The position numbers were made by a program, and so were the translations under genes. DNA of 64,000 nucleotides from Dyadobacter sp. SG02 (lineage in GTDB: Bacteria > Bacteroidota > Bacteroidia > Cytophagales > Spirosomataceae): contig NZ_FNYL01000005.1 of the NCBI RefSeq assembly GCF_900109045.1, positions 493,550-557,549 on the forward strand, in the 5' to 3' direction. Numbering within the stretch: position 1 is the first letter of the stretch; every line of letters starts with the position of its first letter. This document shows positions 26,798-34,922 of the stretch, one piece after another. Under the pieces are notes generated by a model. That model was not told the origin of the DNA and did not search any database. It worked only from the letters and a program-made list of their open reading frames with translations.

Positions 26798-28381
26798 ATG
26801 AAAACTCAAAATATAAAATACGCGGTCCTCGCCGCATTGCTCGCCGGGGCCCCGCTCTACTCCTGCACCGACCTGAATGAACAGGTGTACTCCGAAGTGC
26901 TCGGGAGCAGCTACCAGCCCACCGAAAAGGACCTACCGGCCATCGTAGCGCCTGTTTACTCGTCTTTGCGCTCCCTGATGCTCGGCTGGCAGGGCTATTT
27001 CGACTTGCAGGAAGAAGCCGCCGATGCCATTATCACACCGGTCCGCCCGAATGGATGGGACGATGGCGGTACCTATCGGCGCATGCACCAGCATGCCTGG
27101 ACGGCACTGCAATGGCAGCCCGAAAACGCATGGCGTCAGGCATTTGCCAGCATTACGACCGTAAACCGTGTGCTTTCGCAGATCGAGGACGGCGACCTGC
27201 CTATTACCAATGGTAAAGAAGCGACCATCGCCGAACTCCGAGCCGTGCGTGCATTTGCGTATTACCTGCTGCTCGATAACCACGGAAATGTGCCCATCGT
27301 AACGGATTTTAAAGACGTTACCCTACCCAAGCAGAGCACGCGCAAGGAGGTTTATGATTTTGTAGTAAAAGAATTGAATGAGTCGCTGCCAAACCTGAGC
27401 GAGAATGCCACCACTACCTACGGCCAGATGAACAAATGGGGCGCGAAAACGCTTCTGGCTAAAATTTATCTCAATGCGCAGGTGTACACGGGTGCAGCCG
27501 AGTGGGCAAAGGCGATTACGGAAGCCGACGATGTGATCAAAAGCGGGAAATATGTGCTGGATGCCAATTATTCCGATGTTTTCACCTGGACGAACTTCAA
27601 CTCCAAGGAAATCATCTTTGCCATTCCTTACGACGAAATCTATGGAACCGGCAACCAGATCCATATGAAAACCCTCGACCCGCTGAGCCGCCAGGTATAC
27701 CCGATGAATGCCGGTCCGTGGGGCGGTAACTGCGCCGTTCCGCAATTTATCGATACTTACGACGCGGCAGACAGCCGCCTGGCCGATACCTGGATCATGG
27801 GCCCGCAGAAAAGCGCGGCAACCGGCGCGGTAGTGATCACCTACGGCAAGGCGGTGCCAAGTATGGAAAAAACCGCGTCCTCGGATGGCTATCGCATTGG
27901 TAAATACAAAATCAAACCGAACGCGACCGGCAGCCTGGACAATGACTTCCCATTCCTGCGCTATGCCGATGTGCTGATGATCAAAGCCGAAGCATTGCTG
28001 CGCACCGGCAAAGCCGCCGAGGCCGCCGAACTTGTGACGCAGGTACGTCAGCGCGCATTCAAGGGCGCACCCGCAAAAGCGACCGTAACGGCCGCCGATC
28101 TTGCAAAGGGAAGTAAATACAACTACGGTATCCAGGCCGTCGACGGCACTATTACCGAGCGCCAGGGAGGCGACGATATCCAGTTCGGGCGGTTCCTCGA
28201 CGAGCTGGGCTGGGAGTTCGCCGCCGAGGCGCACCGTCGCCAGGATATGATCCGTTTCGGGGTGTATGAGACTAAAAAATGGTTCAACCACAAGCCGCAA
28301 ACGGCCCAACGCGCGCTCTTTCCGATCCCGCAGAATGAAATTGACAAAAACCCTAATCTGAAACAGAACCTGGGTTACTGA
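26798..28381 (+). CDS. SusD/RagB-family outer membrane lipoprotein
   Basis: This 527-residue lipoprotein has a signal peptide ending at the lipobox LYSC (Cys 23), then TDLNEQVYSEVLGSSY. Family marks are the TPR-like region with AELRAVRAFAYYLLLDNHGNVPIV (about residue 148-171), YADVLMIKAEALLRTG (about 389) and GWEFAAEAHRRQDMIRFG near the end; the C-terminus IPQNEIDKNPNLKQNLGY is classic. It starts 19 bases after SusC and is the last gene before the hairpin terminator at 28413-28459. It would bind the ligand delivered to the SusC channel. Confidence 0.95.
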   Translation: MKTQNIKYAVLAALLAGAPLYSCTDLNEQVYSEVLGSSYQPTEKDLPAIVAPVYSSLRSLMLGWQGYFDLQEEAADAIITPVRPNGWDDGGTYRRMHQHAWTALQWQPENAWRQAFASITTVNRVLSQIEDGDLPITNGKEATIAELRAVRAFAYYLLLDNHGNVPIVTDFKDVTLPKQSTRKEVYDFVVKELNESLPNLSENATTTYGQMNKWGAKTLLAKIYLNAQVYTGAAEWAKAITEADDVIKSGKYVLDANYSDVFTWTNFNSKEIIFAIPYDEIYGTGNQIHMKTLDPLSRQVYPMNAGPWGGNCAVPQFIDTYDAADSRLADTWIMGPQKSAATGAVVITYGKAVPSMEKTASSDGYRIGKYKIKPNATGSLDNDFPFLRYADVLMIKAEALLRTGKAAEAAELVTQVRQRAFKGAPAKATVTAADLAKGSKYNYGIQAVDGTITERQGGDDIQFGRFLDELGWEFAAEAHRRQDMIRFGVYETKKWFNHKPQTAQRALFPIPQNEIDKNPNLKQNLGY

Positions 28382-28412
28382 TACATTTATTAATTTGGGT
28401 TAGGTAGTTCCT

Positions 28413-28459
28413 ATTTGCTCACCGGACGGAGTATATTTGCTTCGGTGGGCAAATTTTTT
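28413..28459 (+). terminator. Intrinsic terminator of the ThuA-SusC-SusD operon
   Basis: The arms 28413-28424 (ATTTGCTCACCG) and 28443-28454 (CGGTGGGCAAAT) pair over 12 positions with one G-U, around an 18-base loop, and run into T6 at 28454-28459. It starts 31 bases after the SusD stop. The loop contains a perfect -7 box (28432-28439) for the next gene. Confidence 0.75.
28432..28439 (+). promoter_or_regulatory. Candidate promoter -7 box (TATATTTG) of the M24 peptidase gene
   Basis: TATATTTG is an exact match to the Bacteroidota -7 consensus TAnnTTTG and lies 47 bases before the ATG at 28487. A TTTG at 28414-28417 could be the -33 element but the 14-base spacing is short. The box is in the loop of the operon terminator. 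Confidence 0.5.
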
Positions 28460-28486
28460 GTTGTATTCCAAAACCGTTTTCATCCC

Positions 28487-29872
28487 ATGTTTTCCAAATC
28501 AACATACTTAAACCGCAGACAAACGCTTCAATCCAAACTCGGCAACGGCCTCCTTCTTTTCCTCGGAAATGAAGAGAGCGGCATGAACTACCGCGATAAC
28601 GTATATCCGTTCCGTCAGGACAGTTCCTTTCTTTACTATTTCGGTATCGACCAGGCGTCGCTCACCGCCGTGATCGACCTCGATAACGACCGCGAAATCA
28701 TTTTCGGCGACGAGCTCACGATCGACGACATCGTATGGACCGGCCCGAAAGAAGCGCTCGCCGAAAAGGCCGCCAAAGCGGGCGTTACCGAAGTAAAACC
28801 GGCGTCCGCAGTCGGAAGCTTTCTGAAAGATGCATTATCCCGCGGGCAAAACGTACATTTTCTGCCTCCTTACCGGGGCGAGCATTACCTGAAATTGCAG
28901 GAGTGGCTGCATGTCAACCCGTCAGAAGCGGGGCAAAAAGCCTCTGTGAGCCTCATTAAGGCAGTCGTTTCCATGCGTTCCTACAAAACGGAAGAAGAAG
29001 TCGTTGAACTTGAAAAGGCTGTGGACACTTCGATCGACATGCATTTGTCCTTCATGCGCGACACGCGCGCGGGCATGACCGAGAAGGAAATCGCGGGCAA
29101 ACTCCAGAGTATGGCCATCGCGCAGGGCGGCGATATCTCCTACCCCGTCATCCTGACCGTGAACGGCGAAATCCTGCACACCCACGCCCGCGACCTCGCG
29201 CTCCGCGACGGCCAGATGGCACTCTGCGACGCCGGCGCCGAAACCGCCATGCATTACTGCGGCGACCTTACGCGCACCATTCCCGTGGGCAAGAAGTTCA
29301 CAAGCATTCAGAAAGAAATGTACGAGATCGTGCTCAACGCGCAGGAGTCGGCCATTGCAGCCTGTAAACCAGGAGTTTTGTTCAAAGACGTGCACAAACT
29401 GGCCTCCACCAAACTCGTCGAAGGTATGAAGCAGATGGGCGTCGTGAAAGGCGACGTGGCCGAGGCTATCGAACACGACGTGCACACGCTCTTCTTCCAA
29501 TGCGGCCTCGGCCACATGATGGGCCTGGACGTTCACGATATGGAAAACCTGGGCGAACAATACGTCGGCTACACCGACGACCTGCTCAAAGGCACCGCAT
29601 TCGGCTGGAAATCCCTCCGTCTGGGCCGCGCCCTCGAACCCGGCTTCGTCATCACCGTCGAACCCGGCCTCTACCTCATCCCCACGCTCATCGACCGCTG
29701 GAAAGCCGAAAACAAACTCGCGCAATTCATCGACTACGAAAAGCTGGAATTGTTCCGCGACTTCACCGGAATCCGCATCGAGGACAACCTTTTGATAACC
29801 GAAAATGGTAACAGAGTCCTTGGGAAAGGGCTGGTGAAAAGTGTGGGGGAAGTGGAGGGGTTGAGGGGGTAG
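28487..29872 (+). CDS. Aminopeptidase P family protein (M24, Xaa-Pro aminopeptidase)
   Basis: From the ATG at 28487 this is a 461-residue protein, the normal length for aminopeptidase P; upstream in-frame codons read through the terminator and were excluded. The N-terminal AMP_N domain covers about residues 1-135 (GMNYRDNVYPFRQDSSFLYY). The pita-bread catalytic domain shows the five metal ligands: Asp in LCDAGAE, Asp in GDLTRT, His in GLGHMMGLDVHD, Glu in TVEPGLYLIP and Glu in IRIEDN. It removes N-terminal residues before proline, in the cytoplasm since no signal peptide is visible. It is transcribed alone from the promoter at about 28432. Confidence 0.95.
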   Translation: MFSKSTYLNRRQTLQSKLGNGLLLFLGNEESGMNYRDNVYPFRQDSSFLYYFGIDQASLTAVIDLDNDREIIFGDELTIDDIVWTGPKEALAEKAAKAGVTEVKPASAVGSFLKDALSRGQNVHFLPPYRGEHYLKLQEWLHVNPSEAGQKASVSLIKAVVSMRSYKTEEEVVELEKAVDTSIDMHLSFMRDTRAGMTEKEIAGKLQSMAIAQGGDISYPVILTVNGEILHTHARDLALRDGQMALCDAGAETAMHYCGDLTRTIPVGKKFTSIQKEMYEIVLNAQESAIAACKPGVLFKDVHKLASTKLVEGMKQMGVVKGDVAEAIEHDVHTLFFQCGLGHMMGLDVHDMENLGEQYVGYTDDLLKGTAFGWKSLRLGRALEPGFVITVEPGLYLIPTLIDRWKAENKLAQFIDYEKLELFRDFTGIRIEDNLLITENGNRVLGKGLVKSVGEVEGLRG

Positions 29873-29885
29873 AATTTCAATATGT

Positions 29886-30077
29886 TTGCAGGTGAAACAC
29901 ATCAACCTGCAAACATTGAAAGAGCCCAAGTATCGTTACAAAACCAGATTAGATAGCCTCGTTTACAAGTTTACGAGCGTAGGACTGAAAGGAGAGATTA
30001 AGAAAATTGTAATCTATTCCCTGACGCAGACCGCAGGCGTTTACAATCTTGCATTTGGAATTATGACAGTTTCATGA
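29886..30077 (+). pseudogene. Truncated DUF6934-type gene
   Basis: This frame gives 63 residues whose middle part, YKFTSVGLKGEIKKIVIYS followed by GVYNLAFG, matches my recollection of the N-terminal third of DUF6934 proteins, which usually have about 130-160 residues. After FG the frame goes to IMTVS and a stop, where the family continues with a conserved Asp and a TG/SNN-rich block. The rest is missing up to the next gene at 30105, so it looks like an internal deletion or frameshift. No ATG precedes it in frame; TTG 29886 is the only candidate start. Family assignment is from memory of the pattern and needs a profile search. Confidence 0.5.
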
Positions 30078-30104
30078 TAACAAGAAAACAAAAAAATTAG
30101 CGCT

Positions 30105-30287
30105 ATGAAAACCCGAAATAACGTCATTGTTCCAAAAGTAGCTGTGGATAACAGCCTGGATCACTTGAAAGATAGAAAGTTTGCTATGGAGAAATTGGAA
30201 AGAGCCAACGAGTTTATTGCCAAACATGGTCTCCCCAAAGAATATTACCTAAGCCAGGGCCTCACTCCCCCCGACTCCACCCCTTGA
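30105..30287 (+). CDS. Small protein next to the DUF6934 remnant, unknown function
   Basis: This frame encodes 60 residues starting MKTRNNVIVPKVAVDN with a charged, helical middle (LKDRKFAMEKLERANEFIAKHGLPKEYY). It is preceded by an A-rich leader and has no membrane segment. I do not recognise it with certainty; small proteins of this kind sit beside DUF6934 genes, which would fit a two-gene module, but that is inference. The last 26 bases overlap the 3' end of the convergent M61 gene, and the tail GLTPPDSTP reads antisense through it, so the C-terminus may not be original. Confidence 0.5.
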   Translation: MKTRNNVIVPKVAVDNSLDHLKDRKFAMEKLERANEFIAKHGLPKEYYLSQGLTPPDSTP

Positions 30288-31812
30288 ATATCTCCAATTC
30301 CAAAGCATTTGGAGAAGCCTTTTTCGTGATCGCAAACGTGCCGAAATGCTTCTCCGTCGTCACATCGATTTCCAGCCCGGCGTAGCCGAGGTATTTCCTG
30401 TAATCCGGCTCGGCGGTGGTGTAGATGTAGCTGAATAATTCATCCAAATTCTTCCCGGCAACGGACTCTATTGTTGCCCGCAGTTCTTCTTCCGTAAATC
30501 CACGGCCCTTTTTAATGTAAAAATCCTGGTACAACTTCCGCATTACATCGTCGAGCGAGCGCTTGTTCTTTGTTTCGTGACGAATGGCGAGGTCGAAGAG
30601 CATACCTACTACGGGGCCCTTCTGGTAATAGGAAATGGTTTTGTTTACGGCGTCGCCCGTGCGGCCGAAAGGGCCGTCGGACCACGTTTCGGCGCTGGCC
30701 TGGGCGAGGGTTTGGAAAAGACGGCCGGGTTTGGTTTCGACGTTCGTGATCTGCTTTTTGAAGAAATCCAGGAACTCCTGTTCGCCCATCAGGCCCGCTG
30801 CACGCATGATCAGCGGCTCGTAGTAGACGGTGAGTCCTTCGGATACCCACAGCATGTTGGTTTTGCTGCCCTTATCATAGTTGAACGGGCCGAGCTCGAT
30901 GGGACGGATGCGTTTGACATTATAATGATGAAAATACTCGTGGGTGATGAAGCCCAGCATACCATTCCATCCACGCGTATTCAGCTGGTCGCCGCTGAAA
31001 CTGATCGTGGTCGAATTCAAATGCTCGATACCGCCCTGCCCCGGACCAATGGCGATGAAAGTGTAATGCTTGTAAGGAATATCACCCATGAGCGAAGAGG
31101 CCTTTTCGACGATTCTCTGAATGTCGGACATCAGTTTTACCTTGTCGAAATCCCCGAGCTTGTAGCCGATAAAGCGGTGCGGAATGCCTTTGACTTCGAA
31201 TGCAGGCAACTCTTCCAGGTTGCCGACAAGTAAAGGGCTGTCGTACAATAGATCAAAATCAGGTGCAACGTACGTGAAGGCTTTATCCGGCACGGAATCC
31301 AGCCCGGTAGCAACGCGATTCCAGCCGTGCAAAGGCTTGATCGTGACTTCGGAAGGCCTTTGGAGCTTCCCCGCTTCATGCATAAACATACTTACCGGCG
31401 TAATGTACCCATGCTCCTCGTCCAGATAGCTGGTCGCGACAAACTTGCGGGTGGTTTTTACATCGTATTCGGCATGCAGCATATGAGCACCTTTGGCGGC
31501 CACTGTCCAGCCATTCTTGCCCGATTTCACCCAGCGCAGTGCATTGCCGTTTTCATTCTTCACCACCAGCTTGTCGATGCTCGAAGCATAGTCCATCAAT
31601 TGATAGTACCCCGGTTGCCAGTCGGGCAGTTTCAGCCGCGTGCTGTCGCCTTCACCGGCCGGCAAATCCATTGCCACGTGAAAAGTATGATTCGCCGGCT
31701 CCGGCATAGACACCGTAAATTTGATCGGTCCGGCCTTTTGCGCAATGGCGCCCGCCACGAGGCAATGCGCCGCCAGCAGGCACAGCCCGCGCCTTTTTTT
31801 CTTGAAATTCAT
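30262..31812 (-). CDS. M61 family metallopeptidase
   Basis: The 516-residue protein has a signal peptide ending near AIAQK (about residue 25) and an N-terminal beta domain of the M61 family (KFTVSMPEPANHTFHV, then LPDWQPGYYQLMDYA). The zinc site reads HEYFH at residues 291-295 with Glu 325 in LWVSEG, and GGIEHLNST lies just before, as in glycyl aminopeptidases. Many relatives end in a PDZ domain; here the chain stops soon after YLGYAGLEIDV, so the PDZ part seems absent or very reduced. It follows the DUF885 gene by 23 bases and is probably co-transcribed with it. Its 3' end overlaps the small gene at 30105-30287. Confidence 0.9.
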   Translation of the reverse strand: MNFKKKRRGLCLLAAHCLVAGAIAQKAGPIKFTVSMPEPANHTFHVAMDLPAGEGDSTRLKLPDWQPGYYQLMDYASSIDKLVVKNENGNALRWVKSGKNGWTVAAKGAHMLHAEYDVKTTRKFVATSYLDEEHGYITPVSMFMHEAGKLQRPSEVTIKPLHGWNRVATGLDSVPDKAFTYVAPDFDLLYDSPLLVGNLEELPAFEVKGIPHRFIGYKLGDFDKVKLMSDIQRIVEKASSLMGDIPYKHYTFIAIGPGQGGIEHLNSTTISFSGDQLNTRGWNGMLGFITHEYFHHYNVKRIRPIELGPFNYDKGSKTNMLWVSEGLTVYYEPLIMRAAGLMGEQEFLDFFKKQITNVETKPGRLFQTLAQASAETWSDGPFGRTGDAVNKTISYYQKGPVVGMLFDLAIRHETKNKRSLDDVMRKLYQDFYIKKGRGFTEEELRATIESVAGKNLDELFSYIYTTAEPDYRKYLGYAGLEIDVTTEKHFGTFAITKKASPNALELEIFKGWSRGE

Positions 31813-31835
31813 GATATAGGAGTGATTGAAGGGTC

Positions 31836-33626
31836 TTATTTAAACTGGTAAAACTTCCATTGTGTTTTGAAATCGGATTTCAATGGCTGGTTGGTCAATA
31901 TAGCCCGTACCATCTCGATGGGCATATTATTCTCCTTCATGACCGCCTCGTGGTATTGCTTGAAGGTCATTTTACCGCTATCCACCAGTTCCTTTTTGAG
32001 ACTGAATAACTGCAAGCCCCCAATGAGGTACGCTACCTGGTATAGCGGACTATAATTCCCTTCGAATGAACGCCTTACCTCCCCTTCCGCATTCGCACGT
32101 TCGTGCCCGACGCGGTCGACTAGGAAATCGATGCATTCCTGAGGCGTCCATTTGCCGAGATGATAATTGAGCGAGAAGATAATGCGCGCACAGCGGTGCA
32201 TACGCCAGAAAAGCATCCCTATGCGTTCCTCCGGTGTTTTGGCAAAACCTTTGTCATACAAGAGCAGCTCCCAATACAACGCCCAACCCTCGGTCCAGAA
32301 GGGTGTGCGAAAATCGCTGCGGTAGGATTTGTAGCGGCTGTTCATATAGTATTGCAAATGGTGGCCGGGCACTAGCTCGTGATGTACGGTGGAGCGCGAG
32401 AAGTACGGGTTATTGCCGCGCATGCTCATCAGCTTGTCGTCATGCGCCATCGTATTCGTCGGGTACGAAATGATAATGTCCCTGCCCCCGAGGAAAAACG
32501 GGTTGACGAGCTGTCTTTCCGGCGTCATCATCTGCATTCCCCAGGTTTCGTCCGCTATTTCGGGGTAATCGATGAGATTGTTTTTGAGGATAAACTCCTT
32601 TGCGTCGTTGTAAAGTTTCAGGATCAGTTCAGGCTGGGTACCGGCGGGTACGTAACTGTTTTTGACCTTTTCCTGCGCTTTTTTCCAGTCGTTGCCAAAG
32701 CCCATTTCCGCAGAAGCTTTCAGCAATTCCTTGTCGCACCACGCGAATTCCCTGTTAGCCAGCTCGATCAGTTCATCGGGCGTGTAAACGATCATCTCGG
32801 TGCCCAATTGCCGGATCAGCTCCTCCCGGCCGATGGGAACGCCTTTAATACCGCTCGCATCTTCTTTCTGGGTCGTATTGAGTTTGCCTTTGCTACGGAT
32901 CAGTTTTGAATAGGCGAGCAATGTGCTGTCAAGCGTTTTGTAAGGCTTCGGTACCCACCAGGTAAACAGCGGATCATAACCGTTGTAAAACTCAAAGGTG
33001 CTTTTCAATCGCGTTTCCAGGCCGGTTACCGCCTCCACGCCCATGCGCGACATCGGCATATCGATCGATTCCAGCTTTTTAAACGACTCCTCGGCCTTCT
33101 TAACTTCCTTCTGCAAGTCATTCAGCTTCACGGCTACTGCCTGACCATCCACCGTGGCTCCGCGTCGCCGACCTTTTTCCAGTTCATAAATACCGGCTGC
33201 GAACGGGATGTATTTTTCAATTTGCGCATACTCCTTTTCCTCCTGACTTAATGTCAGCAAATGGTCGTCGATATTGCGTTTCAGCAGCAGGTAATCCACC
33301 TTGCCGTATGTGCTCATCGCGTTGAAATCCACTTTTGCCAATTTGCCCAGGTAATCGTTATCCACTTCCCGCAGTCTTTTCCGTTGCTCCGGCGACGCCA
33401 GGGCCGGTCCGCCTCGCTGCCCGCGCCCATCCGCAGGCATAGGACCATAAAAGTAATTCACCGCACGAACGTCCTGCGCATACTGGATCACCAGCCCGGC
33501 CACCTCGCTGGTCTGTTCATATAGGTTAAATTTGGATTTGGAAGACTGTGCCTCCGCTCCGAAAGCTACCAGCCAACAAAGCAGAAAAACCGCCCAACGC
33601 GTGCGCGTCACGTACATATGCATCAT
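31836..33626 (-). CDS. DUF885 family exported metallopeptidase-like protein
   Basis: This 596-residue protein starts at the ATG pair 33621-33626; the TTG farther up was rejected because the signal peptide (FLLCWLVAFGAEAQ) follows directly from here. The DUF885 hallmarks are HHELVPGHHLQYYM and, downstream, TPFWTEGWALYWELLLYDKG, which hold His, His and Glu arranged as in zinc peptidases, followed by GMLFWRMHRCARIIFS. DUF885 proteins act as peptidases or related hydrolases in the periplasm, but the substrate is not known. It forms a two-gene unit with the M61 peptidase. Confidence 0.9.
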   Translation of the reverse strand: MMHMYVTRTRWAVFLLCWLVAFGAEAQSSKSKFNLYEQTSEVAGLVIQYAQDVRAVNYFYGPMPADGRGQRGGPALASPEQRKRLREVDNDYLGKLAKVDFNAMSTYGKVDYLLLKRNIDDHLLTLSQEEKEYAQIEKYIPFAAGIYELEKGRRRGATVDGQAVAVKLNDLQKEVKKAEESFKKLESIDMPMSRMGVEAVTGLETRLKSTFEFYNGYDPLFTWWVPKPYKTLDSTLLAYSKLIRSKGKLNTTQKEDASGIKGVPIGREELIRQLGTEMIVYTPDELIELANREFAWCDKELLKASAEMGFGNDWKKAQEKVKNSYVPAGTQPELILKLYNDAKEFILKNNLIDYPEIADETWGMQMMTPERQLVNPFFLGGRDIIISYPTNTMAHDDKLMSMRGNNPYFSRSTVHHELVPGHHLQYYMNSRYKSYRSDFRTPFWTEGWALYWELLLYDKGFAKTPEERIGMLFWRMHRCARIIFSLNYHLGKWTPQECIDFLVDRVGHERANAEGEVRRSFEGNYSPLYQVAYLIGGLQLFSLKKELVDSGKMTFKQYHEAVMKENNMPIEMVRAILTNQPLKSDFKTQWKFYQFK

Positions 33627-33748
33627 GGGATTCAGGATATTAAGATTGGATTTTACCAAAATTAGCCCAAAATCCCTGTCGAAACGTACCGGGTTTTAAT
33701 CATTTATTGACGGATTTTAGCATGCGAGCGGTCAGCGAGGACCAGCGG

Positions 33749-34342
33749 CTACAATAAATTTTGCAGCGAACGTCGGATATCAGCCGCCCTGGCCTGATCG
33801 ACCTCGGATTCCCGGTCATCCATTTTGGCGATGGCCATATTTATCACCTTTAATGCGGCGGGAAAATCCTCTTTGAAATCCCGCAGACGGAGCGCCAGTG
33901 AAATGGCTTTTTGTAATGGTGTCAAAGTCGCCGGATCGGCGTCTTCGTATTCCACCTGGTCCTTTTCCCCGATCTGGATCACAATCACGGCATTCTCCGA
34001 AACGTCGGTAATCGTGAAGCGCGACTGACCGGGGCGCATTCTGGAAATCCTTGGCACGCCCGTATTCGGTACCTTCCCTAATTGCGCTTTCAAAGCATTG
34101 GAGAAGTCCGCATGAACCTGTCCGACGTCCTGCACCATGATCAAGCAACCCGTATAACCCTTCTCTGCACCCTTCACGCGTACAAAATGCAGCTGGTGCC
34201 CGTTACGCTCGACAACGCCGTACTGGTAAGGCCGGTCCTGCCGGTAGGTAATTGTAAAACCCATATTCTCCCAAAATTCAAGCGTATCGCCAATGGCTTT
34301 GCAGGGCAATACCGGCACGGTAGTCCAATCTTTTTCTTCCAT
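33749..34342 (-). CDS. Glyoxalase/bleomycin resistance (VOC) family protein
   Basis: From the ATG at 34340-34342 the protein has 197 residues, beginning MEEKDWTTVPVLPCKAIGDTLEFWENMGF, the usual opening of a VOC domain. QYGVVERNGHQLHFVRVKG continues the beta-alpha-beta module and a second half follows at about 75-125. The C-terminal 65 residues are helical and charged and lie outside the VOC fold. The biochemical role (metal-dependent binding or modification of a small molecule) cannot be specified. It is divergent from the HxlR regulator at 34468, which may control it. Confidence 0.75.
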   Translation of the reverse strand: MEEKDWTTVPVLPCKAIGDTLEFWENMGFTITYRQDRPYQYGVVERNGHQLHFVRVKGAEKGYTGCLIMVQDVGQVHADFSNALKAQLGKVPNTGVPRISRMRPGQSRFTITDVSENAVIVIQIGEKDQVEYEDADPATLTPLQKAISLALRLRDFKEDFPAALKVINMAIAKMDDRESEVDQARAADIRRSLQNLL

Positions 34343-34366
34343 AAAAGTGGCTTTTGGTTCAGTCGG

Positions 34367-34396
34367 CAAACCTAGCGGATGGAATTTTAAATTTCC
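34367..34396 (-). promoter_or_regulatory. Candidate promoter box and operator between VOC and HxlR genes
   Basis: On the minus strand TAGGTTTG (34374 to 34367) is an exact TAnnTTTG box, 24 bases before the VOC start codon. Just upstream, GGAATTTTAAATTTCC (34381-34396) is a 16-bp imperfect palindrome matching its reverse complement at 14 of 16 positions, in a good place for a repressor such as HxlR. Both roles are inferred. Confidence 0.4.
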
Positions 34397-34467
34397 TTTT
34401 ATATACTTTTTTGACGATAAAGGAAGTGCTTCCCGGGGCATAACCGACTAATCATCTAATTTGCGGC

Positions 34468-34827
34468 ATGCAAGACTTCATCCACGACAAACGGGTATAT
34501 TACAGCCCGGTAGAATTCGCGATGGCGTACATCGGCGGCACCTGGAAAATCCCCGTGATCCTGGCGCTCGAGAACGGCCCGCTCCGCTACGGCGACCTCA
34601 AAAACGCTATCACGCACATTACCGACAAAATGCTCAACACCCAGCTCCGCGACCTGGAAAAGAAAGGAATGCTTACCCGCACCATTTTCCGGGAAAAACC
34701 GCCAAGGGTCGAATACGCGCTCACGGAGCGTGCCCTGCAATCGCTTCCGGCCATACGCGCGTTGGAGGCGTACGGGCGCATGCTTATGAGGGAGGAGGCG
34801 GGAGGGATTATTGAGAGGGATGCTTGA
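34468..34827 (+). CDS. HxlR family winged-helix transcriptional regulator
   Basis: This 119-residue protein has the HxlR fold: FAMAYIGGTWKIPVILALENGPLRYGDLKNAI (residues 17-48) with GGTWK as the family signature, the recognition helix in HITDKMLNTQLRDLEKKGMLTR, and a wing RVEYALTERALQSL. It contains no Cys, so unlike YodB-type members it cannot sense thiol-reactive compounds by cysteine. It lies between a divergent VOC gene and an SDR gene 95 bases downstream, both likely targets. Confidence 0.92.
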   Translation: MQDFIHDKRVYYSPVEFAMAYIGGTWKIPVILALENGPLRYGDLKNAITHITDKMLNTQLRDLEKKGMLTRTIFREKPPRVEYALTERALQSLPAIRALEAYGRMLMREEAGGIIERDA

Positions 34828-34870
34828 CTGACCTGGCTTTCCAACAAAGCAATCCCGACTCCACAACAAA

Positions 34871-34916
34871 GTTGACAGCCTGCGTAACGACGAAATTTGT
34901 ATCGTTAAATGTCAAC
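34871..34916 (+). promoter_or_regulatory. Candidate promoter and operator upstream of the SDR gene
   Basis: TTG (34872-34874) and GAAATTTG (34892-34899, one off TAnnTTTG) are 17 bases apart, a plausible promoter. The same stretch carries the inverted repeat GTTGACA (34871-34877) and TGTCAAC (34910-34916); the left arm covers the -33 element and the right arm falls near the expected start of transcription. This would suit repression by the HxlR protein. The role is inferred. Confidence 0.4.
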
Positions 34917-34922
34917 AATTTC

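Noticed and set aside
33660..33748. Possible terminator GGTC-AGCGAG-GACC near 33731-33744
   Set aside because: The stem is only 4 bp and no T run follows on the relevant strand.
34874..34877. Sigma-70 style TTGACA at 34872-34877
   Set aside because: Bacteroidota promoters use TTG plus TAnnTTTG; no TATAAT is placed correctly, so the site is treated as part of the inverted repeat and of a Bacteroidota-type promoter.
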